DNA of 64,000 bases from Verrucomicrobiaceae bacterium (GTDB lineage: Bacteria > Verrucomicrobiota > Verrucomicrobiia > Verrucomicrobiales > Verrucomicrobiaceae): the NCBI GenBank assembly GCA_016795365.1, contig JAEUHN010000005.1:62001-126000 (forward strand). The letters are read 5' to 3'. The notes under the pieces are model-generated. The model did not search any database, was not told the DNA's origin, and saw nothing but the letters and a program-made list of their open reading frames with translations. This document shows, in pieces, positions 61,601 through 64,000 of this stretch; the stretch's first letter is position 1, and each line of letters opens with the position of its first letter. The translations under genes and the position numbers were made by a program.

Positions 61601-64000
61601 CAAGGCGTCAGGCATCACCAAGACGGGTGCGGGCACGTTCCAGATTCTGTCCGAGCAGCCTGATTTCAGCGGTGATATTCGGGTTCAGCAGGGTGCTTTG
61701 CAGTTCCAATACACGGGAACCACGGCCTCTAACGTGACCTCAGTCATGGGTGGCGTAGGCGGAAACATTCTCCTCCAGGGCAACAACACGTCGCTCATTC
61801 TGCGAATCGGAAACGACAACTGGACGGCACCAGGAGGCACGTTCTCTTTCAATAACAGCGTCGTATTGGGAGATTATGTTTCCACTGCCACGATCAACTA
61901 TGACCGGGCTGGCGGCAACATCTCGGGCAAGCGAATCATCCTGAACAACCTCACCTTCGGCCAGAACAACGCCGACGTTGGTCAGGTGCTCAGGTTGCTC
62001 GGACCCACCAACGATGCGTTCAGCATCCAATTCAATGGCACTACCACTCTCGTGGGGCGTTCTGCCATCGCTGTCGACAACAACTATTCGTCAGGCGCAA
62101 ACGATGCCTTCCTGATGGGCAAGGTCACCGGTTCGGGAATGCTAGTCAAAGGCCCCTCGGACAGCCGCACGCGCACCCTATTCCTGCAGAATATCAACAG
62201 TCTCAACGACTGGGCCGGAGGCACTACCCTTCAAGGGGGCACGCTTCAAGTGCAGGCGCGCGCAGCCAACGTGGCAGCCAACGCAGTTTCCAATATTACC
62301 CTCGGCGGTCTGGGAACGAACAACACGGTGACAGTGATGGGCGGCACGCTGGACCTCCGGGTTGACGGCGCCGTTTCGGGCGCTGCCGACACGGACATCG
62401 AGTTCGTCCGTTATACGTCCGGTTCTGGCAACGGCCTTGATCTTGTGGTCAATGGCTCCACAGCGCTAAACTTTGACCGCAATAGCTATCAAGGCACTTA
62501 CACACGCAGCACCGGGGTGGTTACGGCCACTTTGCCAGGTGGGCATGGTTTCGTGAATGGGCAGACCGTCTCGGTTACAACGGGGGCCAATGCCAACAAT
62601 TTCGTCATTACGTCGATCATTGACGCCAACACCTTCACTTACGCTGACGCCACAGGCACCGCGGCGGCAGGTTTCTTTGCCGTCAATAACGGGTCCAGCT
62701 CCAACAAGATGGTGACGTTTAATAACCTGACCATCGGTTCACAGATCCTTTCGGTGAGCGCTGGCAACGGATATGGCATGGCGGTGGCGGGCACGACGAC
62801 ACTGCTCGGTAACGCGTTTTTCAATGTTGGCACAGACACGGTGCTCGGTGGCGGTGCGGGCACTGCAGGAACCGCAAACTCCATCGTCACCGATGGCGGC
62901 CAGGTCCTCATCAACAAGATTGGCACGGGTAACCTGTGGGTTCACTCGACGAACAACTCGCTGACGGGACCTGTTTATATCAACGCCGGTTTGCTTGCCT
63001 TCGGTAACCGGGCTGTCGGCAATACGACTGCCACGTTGGGGACGGGAGACCTGTTCATCAATCCAGGGGCAGAGATTCAGGTGCGGGCAATGACCAATAT
63101 CAACACGGCATTGGGCCAAGAGGTGGTGTTCACAGCCACACCATACGCGCCTGCTGTTTTCCGTGGCGTTGGTGCCTTCACCCAGGCAAATCTCACCAGT
63201 CTGATTCGCAACACGATTTCAACGACGACCTCGAATGACATGGTGGTCATTGGATTTGAGGCCACACCTGCCGCAGATAATTTTGACCAGAGCACACTGG
63301 GTAACGGGCGCGTGTTCTTCGCTTCCGTCGCTGCTGATCGCACGATTACCGGGGCGGCTGGCAATGGAACCCTCACTCCGGGGCTTGCGGATCTGGCTAA
63401 CAATGTGGTCGGCAATGGCAGCACCAATCGCGTCTATCGCCTTGGTGGGCGCAATTCCAACGCCCTCATCATCAATTTGAACGGCACTGGGAATCTCAAC
63501 GACGTCGGTGGGGCTACGGATGTCATGATCGGAACTCAAGCCAATCTGGGGCCCAGTTCCAACTGGGGCCTGGGCCAAGTGGTGATGCTGGATCAGAACA
63601 CCTACACCGGCCAGACGACCGTTAGTCGGGGAAGCACACTTCGATTCCAGACAACGTCCACCGCCACGGCTGGTCCTTTGGGGGGGCTGACGGGAGGCAC
63701 CAGTGCGGCACCCATCCACGTCTATGGCACCCTTCAAGTGGAGGCCAACGGCACTTTCCGCGATGCGGCTGGGACTGCGAATGCCTATACCAATATCAAC
63801 CTCCATCCTGGCAGCAGTCTGGTCTTGCTCGATAACAACGCCACAACCAATGCCAACAGGTGGAACGACACCACTGGCATCAACTTGGATGGCGCACGCT
63901 TTACTCTCGATGCCGCCAACAATGTGGACCTTAGTGCTGAGACTGTCGGAGCGATCACGTTTGACCGTGGTGCACGTATTCAGACCGTGAACCAGGGCAC
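46620..64000 (+). CDS. giant autotransporter-associated beta-strand repeat protein (3' end outside window)
   Basis: One frame runs without a stop from the ATG at 46620 to the right edge: at least 5793 codons. The N-terminus has a long signal region (basic start, hydrophobic VTGILIATFALWSTQARG) followed by GVTGYWTLDGNGSWTNPANW, typical of these proteins. The body is a beta-helix type array rich in Gly, Asn, Thr and Ser with many PATR-type repeats (pattern G-x-L-T-K-x-G-x-G-T-L-x-L-x-G-x-N-T-Y-x-G-G-T-x-I). Two FCCH-like inserts lie near 52.6 and 62.5 kb. Larger modules recur (see findings). Probably a surface-exposed fibre or adhesin; anchor or sorting signal would lie beyond the window. It starts 60 bp after the preceding surface protein and may share its transcript. 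Confidence 0.9.
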   Translation, partial: MSLNTPPTLSTQRRSPFLAWCRRHLRVPVTGILIATFALWSTQARGVTGYWTLDGNGSWTNPANWLDGTTPLGSDDVANFNLNITANRTLTMDSPWALHGMVFGDSLGAQGYTIAGTDIMYLEASGGQNAFINKFNSATDVWQAPLTLNTDTDFNIYSGTFQINGASNTQVPIVSTFDILKNGSGTLQLNGDLSSFSGNFVLNFGSLTLGGANSGVPSLGTGTAGIVLNGSGNVDRTILNLQNNGTGSNGVITYQNNNDIVLQGAATIAVNQNFVGGANTGNTIVLDNLMMNGGVLQTNGANSYALRFSGTTTLAGQTSVFSPNSAQLTLAGPVTDGTGTRALIKEGTGRLLLTNTANTYDGPTAIKDGFIQLGAGANLGTGITYVNGGALVPENKATLDAVSTNGLVLVGQLGTSRYALPVIGFSQSYGAISSGNPINVNVPVAGMALGIDSIAGNVTSDIDLSQVGSGSNRVWVSNLLGADRTYQGVITPSLDNTIRLTSAGNNLIISGSANRLGGAASTAKLVFGVDHMTPVSVGGATIAQAQGGTVSVRVDNDTSGAVTIHRGITVNVNGTGLVKPLGTGTVTMLGGTLNTSDSGVTLNNNDVKLGNTDFRLYGGSTLLLDNATVTTTPNSNRRLDATTDISLSSSTLRLIGDGGAATVSSQAMDALTYRGGSTISVDTDGTTAGRLTTLTLASLSRQDRGTLNLRSISGNTTTFGTSAGTQKLIVTANPTVTNGMIGADIALWGGANSNDPGTPLFATYDATHGIQAAAMTTIASPANLASATATTIASINGVAIATSGNATVQALNLRSTASSHTLTGNTITIGSSAGAGQGAGLFIAHTSNDTITHTSNFTFGGNQEGLLYAATSGGTSGVVALSGVIAGTNGVTRFGDGILRLNGANTFTGPLTLNSGETRFNNIAAAGGTATVPNEVNVYGGSVYLEAANSRYYANLNFYDNARLGNVNVGAAGFNNLTIQPRVGSTDPVVVWVQAQAGSNVTTAYGSLAVNGPTQLLTPHVLQVNGGITGSAPLDKYFNERLILAGDASGYTGALTSYTSAVVSYNSSSSAKPFGVGALTMNPGSGIILAAPSNINASQLTIRSDHGGISYLGQLYVADPTTTLPAFSMTSSAPWKGAFGVGAVGFSVDINQSTLFGGNTYLGAPVGYPGIYTGTLTPAASGYLLGTSQGTLRIAKPLTGTSNAIIGISMTGDSSRADQFVNNSGGVVQYDVPMTYSGNTILNPGPLLRISAKNALTATGDLVFAGGQFRVDPSSGQNRMIAPISISNNVIMTADTTIQMENSAYDLRFGGSLSLAPGSTGVVRTLNIGNDQPGGAQNNAGMVYLDGGISDGVGGSGNHFVKGGVGTLFFTGTNTYSGSTTITGGLIGVNGDADWGNTSLINMLNGGIAVWENSFETSRNYHVSGSNGYFDIGPGLILTQNAAAVIDGGNSVIKRGLGTMVLNGTNAVTGIYLGDGILQFNTQGSLGDAATTSSFSFGNDQGLGGSTGNTRYTGGTVRINFSGTTARGIVFNNNSNTNFSGGIDVTTGNIFTLTGAMTQGTELDYGFKTGGGTLLTTGANTMRGFAVANGTLQFATSTPWANSTATATDNTFIEMMGGTIYALNAGANIALANAASTTTYNYGGGMHLRMGSGTGFSVEFAADNLIRQNQGTLVIETDGTTTLGGVGGSNTGRLLTVNAVNSGLARASAVTNGIYPAHLVGADGSGVAFFLAENATTGFVPYAGATITSLSGTNPAAIGDISSAASLSGTNSVYAFRTSANVSGGTLKVTAIDNVRSGGVLINGSNNISTNLVFDPTSVTAAGTGTSGEALVYVKTGESAVISGNVTSNAFTKFGRGELTLSGNTSVLGDLSVQDGTLKIGNSNTLNRLNTELNVNSGAVVDLNGSNVGLETIGSNNRQIATANLGGTITNNNVSNVSTLMVAGPISSAYNGTLNLGIKLVKAGSGVLTINGYSASTPDAGANNYSGGADIYGVSAASILGGATTNGSATVTVTSTAGLAPGMIISGTGINANSYITSITNATTFTISQNATATNTGLTFTSVGGLTVNNAPNALGGFGNSPTGDVNLYSGNLNLFFSNGNTGVNGTQGMNYNSQVIKLGAENTNGITLNVRGPGSIYVNQGLVSSNGTFGQGNIVQVGALNMTNTVLTLGGGNLYRLRAAGPISILGSQAAFQTNQSDGPSGAIELTGVISGAGALTKLGDGTLRGIVISNPGNTYSGGTNIVAGDVQVTATSGTPLGTGPVRVFPDGTLRLASNTSVNGSNLTVLSRATGLGVVMIDDNFNPTVLNGTNFTSVYNTALHLGQPFFTQPLNMASIGDGKAFLGAGLNAEVAYTAATLGAGVADAWNPGAGVYRIAPGSTSLAFSGTDNVLTGSNYLQVGPQRNNVLGVIQNGGNVVVIRNSNNFTAGTQITKGASVYIETGGRATGETPLGTGAIEVYGELRIRGAQGSLWNASTGSQTNVVNLRPGGVVRLHEADGAVATNFIGAGNQGRWGDSVGIDLNGGEFRYDGGANLQTSETIGNVIARKRGILTSARNTGASSAQLTVGDISRAERGVLTLNYNSGFLGIPATTPLSYERIVATSIAGAAPVRSGVTLNGAGVINGGMLAPWIIDRVTNTFVGYDPTAVSGTGFQPLLSTASPGAGQISYNQIVTGATFGTGLGSNDIVDFTTANKTLDANPTIHALRMGAFNLSPTASFNSVTLNSGGLIMTGGTINPTGAITAGVVSPMTVNFGPGGAGEAFIYNSGTAIIQAQINATQGLTKFGAGQLQIHSINPGIGGPVTLHEGTTYIRVPYSMSGSPVGQVLNGQDITVNSGTLNLQSVGANAAGTASEIASNPNSAQSRLDGTIFIRGDAALRVNGAGQYVQISDLTIGNSAGSAAMSGNSTITLNLQSGIWVRGTTTLAPEAVINGTFDGFSQSTLAGKVTGAGGLIKHGNGATTLLSPNNDYAGGTTIWGSTVLTATSTVASALRGPGTPFSTGTIAIQPGGHLRVADNANIASNPVYLRSDGYGLGGIGLAHNGVLPSIITSGTPTAGQIKVESSGPFAGVVSLDYGYYSKTLDMASIPGGAWWLGNSQQAEAYYFNSSIGAATGGKYLLGGGGNQSGVTFGSVLVSAGRNTLFENLFTGGTAGQVRVEIGAQTGDFAWNSPAFVNGNSGFMFLSSRNTGLVGDVRVNTGTLLGLGNNFALGSGRLIINGGGMRFDVGNNNFITSSQVTINNDVVFQGDFNTANQTGAGDLIVRGNVALSDVVAAGATRTINITTGNISVLGVVSGSAGSNLIKAGGGNLVLSGANTYQGFTQVGAGFLFYGGDVKPNVPGPLGVSDSPVVMAGGSLRSMGKLSFDRDLIVNNSGTFDTATWDATVVNGGVSLTTTQTLTVGAVAADVTTFRGGLLQFNGAISGGGALTIGTTAAAPAIGGTVYMAGTSNGFGINTYSGGTTIQSARVQLSGSSYFAGPADNPTTILSGPLGIGTITIGGGESNRGAIFEAVGGPVTLVNPLAALSTAASTTISFGGHEALTFTRSLDLNSATSLFNRTIAVQNLYQPLTFSGVLSGSGAAGVSLIKTGPGMLILNGANTFVTSATQGLQINQGIVRINADAALGAAGAVRLNGGALSVSENVSTARQVVLQVNGSGIDVASGKTVTLTAATTGAFSLNKTGPGTLMLNSTANTITTLTLGGQAQLNAGMGFYSQTGGVVGTTAVSGTPFATSAVTINSGSIALVGGGTAQALSIPTVTYGPAGAIALSMGSTSSQLTVSTALTRGGAVAGAYSPALPTAFGTMYVAPSSLANLGSTEKVLVTAGAPANTATGGGNILTTPSIFIRPQTPGDANFARYDATTGLREHDVATITTLATTDPTKVANVGSADTAGAGVIDVQALRTSANITPFDGTTLVRIARGGLIMNGTPAPVISAPLLFGTDVGASLNEAIVYVRDGQTGASTISGGINARDFTKTGPGLLEVGGTNNLLNPNSARLPVVSVQDGTMRLTSAGAAFKNTFRGTTVGDYLGHAAFNINEAGTLDLNGNDTVTGGLAGNGTVNSGVAGNVNLLVKNGFGQDTTFTGSIANGAGTVSLTKTQDGILTLAGNNTFSGGITIQSGRVTNGIGSTAGLGRLEAQTVSALGTGDVTLQGGWLRLNAATLLGGAQSISEVGTAIDYLQWGNAGGLNVTVSNTGYANGVLLPQNLTSNITAVTQNAGIKNLTVNAPMLTLNEGIIVQVNGTTSFSQSDTTLRVLGGRFFLAGKVDAAGKTITKTGATDVVVLNSASGVGQNSVGLWKVYGGVVEARSALGSSNPLGANAVVELNGGSTNYGLRLLTDGDGTGLGMRIKTYADTTVRFGSSLPVSSDGFVSAGASRVAVDRAMLANSSFKTVEIKNIEVNGALGSAYAYFVLANNDSVWVNGTTTFQRDLRLQVDGGQGLTLNGLISGNGTFSRNANGGSLFINADNSTGYFGGSFFTGSGRNYFGSMEGSQVTLSNTAKLGAGHVFIGPNALFQINDAGNLQANQNFYVSGNLSWMANFSLAADLPLDQVGLRSAGLGGVQNSPANYYLSASNPSSTVLSLGTVYTKPLDMRALGDGMWYLGSATNGVGANGAYDAATLAPGLGNTYRLGAGGNTLFFGTNGIANVLTDSDIACPSNLIVGAPMTVQNMAPVAFGTGTVVLLQNQNYTGSTLVNWQSTLDFRGTMATSGFEVYGTLNAAGEAGTFLKGGTGANIPVTLRPGSLLRFDSTSAGALPLSATQGRWEDSVGISLTDAVLRLQGNPAVEVVETVGAITANNGGNRIEVLRGVIGRGTELRTPSITRVGNGTVQFIHNAGQLGSDERVILTGPAPTVTNGMVSPWMVSASDNQFVTYNADNGFTLAGFDHTFGTAATLAANVSQPTSRAFFSAVPTLNNADYSVWGLRIDVDVNLTTASAATNTTNRLIIGSGGLLVNGARTVQSGIWAGTSGTEELVIYNNSTLNVGILANNTTSGRIKASGITKTGAGTFQILSEQPDFSGDIRVQQGALQFQYTGTTASNVTSVMGGVGGNILLQGNNTSLILRIGNDNWTAPGGTFSFNNSVVLGDYVSTATINYDRAGGNISGKRIILNNLTFGQNNADVGQVLRLLGPTNDAFSIQFNGTTTLVGRSAIAVDNNYSSGANDAFLMGKVTGSGMLVKGPSDSRTRTLFLQNINSLNDWAGGTTLQGGTLQVQARAANVAANAVSNITLGGLGTNNTVTVMGGTLDLRVDGAVSGAADTDIEFVRYTSGSGNGLDLVVNGSTALNFDRNSYQGTYTRSTGVVTATLPGGHGFVNGQTVSVTTGANANNFVITSIIDANTFTYADATGTAAAGFFAVNNGSSSNKMVTFNNLTIGSQILSVSAGNGYGMAVAGTTTLLGNAFFNVGTDTVLGGGAGTAGTANSIVTDGGQVLINKIGTGNLWVHSTNNSLTGPVYINAGLLAFGNRAVGNTTATLGTGDLFINPGAEIQVRAMTNINTALGQEVVFTATPYAPAVFRGVGAFTQANLTSLIRNTISTTTSNDMVVIGFEATPAADNFDQSTLGNGRVFFASVAADRTITGAAGNGTLTPGLADLANNVVGNGSTNRVYRLGGRNSNALIINLNGTGNLNDVGGATDVMIGTQANLGPSSNWGLGQVVMLDQNTYTGQTTVSRGSTLRFQTTSTATAGPLGGLTGGTSAAPIHVYGTLQVEANGTFRDAAGTANAYTNINLHPGSSLVLLDNNATTNANRWNDTTGINLDGARFTLDAANNVDLSAETVGAITFDRGARIQTVNQG

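Noticed and set aside
46700-64000. Many minus-strand open frames of 80-350 codons opposite the giant gene
   Set aside because: They arise from the Gly/Asn/Thr-rich codon bias of the opposite strand and show no conserved domains.

Overview
The window looks like chromosomal DNA of a Verrucomicrobiota bacterium, probably Verrucomicrobiaceae (Prosthecobacter-like). This rests on gene content: a PVC-type CxxCH heme protein with an NPCBM domain, DUF1080 and Tat-exported Gfo/Idh proteins, a lipase-maturation-factor homologue, a compact type II secretion-like cluster, and a giant autotransporter-associated beta-strand repeat protein. The DNA is GC-rich with short intergenic gaps, and most start codons lack a Shine-Dalgarno sequence and follow C/pyrimidine-rich leaders. 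The genus is inference.

Layout. 1-2.9 kb (minus): recQ (cut by the left edge) behind a MacB-like FtsX permease. 3.1-4.7 kb: citramalate synthase (isoleucine entry), closed by a bidirectional terminator against an Ig-like surface protein. 6.1-8.7 kb (minus): lipase-maturation-factor-like membrane protein and an exported amidohydrolase. 8.8-13.8 kb (plus): TlpA-type thioredoxin, a small DUF2059-like protein and the 1168-residue heme protein. 14.0-18.0 kb: an ABC exporter (ATPase plus 1085-residue FtsX permease) with a REP-like inverted pair in front of each gene. 18.0-19.8 kb (minus): zinc alcohol dehydrogenase and L,D-transpeptidase. 19.8-28.9 kb (minus): type II secretion/pilus-like operon in order gspE, F, G, H, I, J, K, L-like, M-like, C/PilP-like, with no secretin. 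29.4-37 kb (minus): lipoprotein amidase, DUF1080 protein, NAD-dependent DNA ligase, cystathionine gamma-synthase-like enzyme and a Prc-type protease. 37-41.8 kb: MBL hydrolase, formylglutamate-amidohydrolase-like protein, OsmC protein, small membrane protein, a vapC remnant, a Gfo/Idh oxidoreductase and a convergent LacI regulator. 41.9-64 kb (plus): a 1536-residue multidomain surface protein and a giant repeat ORF open to the right edge (at least 5793 codons).

The most unusual signal is non-coding. Seven-nucleotide-period repeats sit 3-10 nt upstream of, or directly over, the start codons of at least seven unrelated genes. Two of these gene starts (gspG and the lipase-maturation-factor gene) are bracketed by heptad tracts in inverted orientation with 13-bp and 10-bp exact complementarity, which could fold around the start codon. 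Other notable items are GTAG-headed REP-like pairs, a supermodule repeated in the giant protein, a C25-protease-like fold that appears to lack its catalytic residues, and a three-copy TATGGT motif upstream of gspE.
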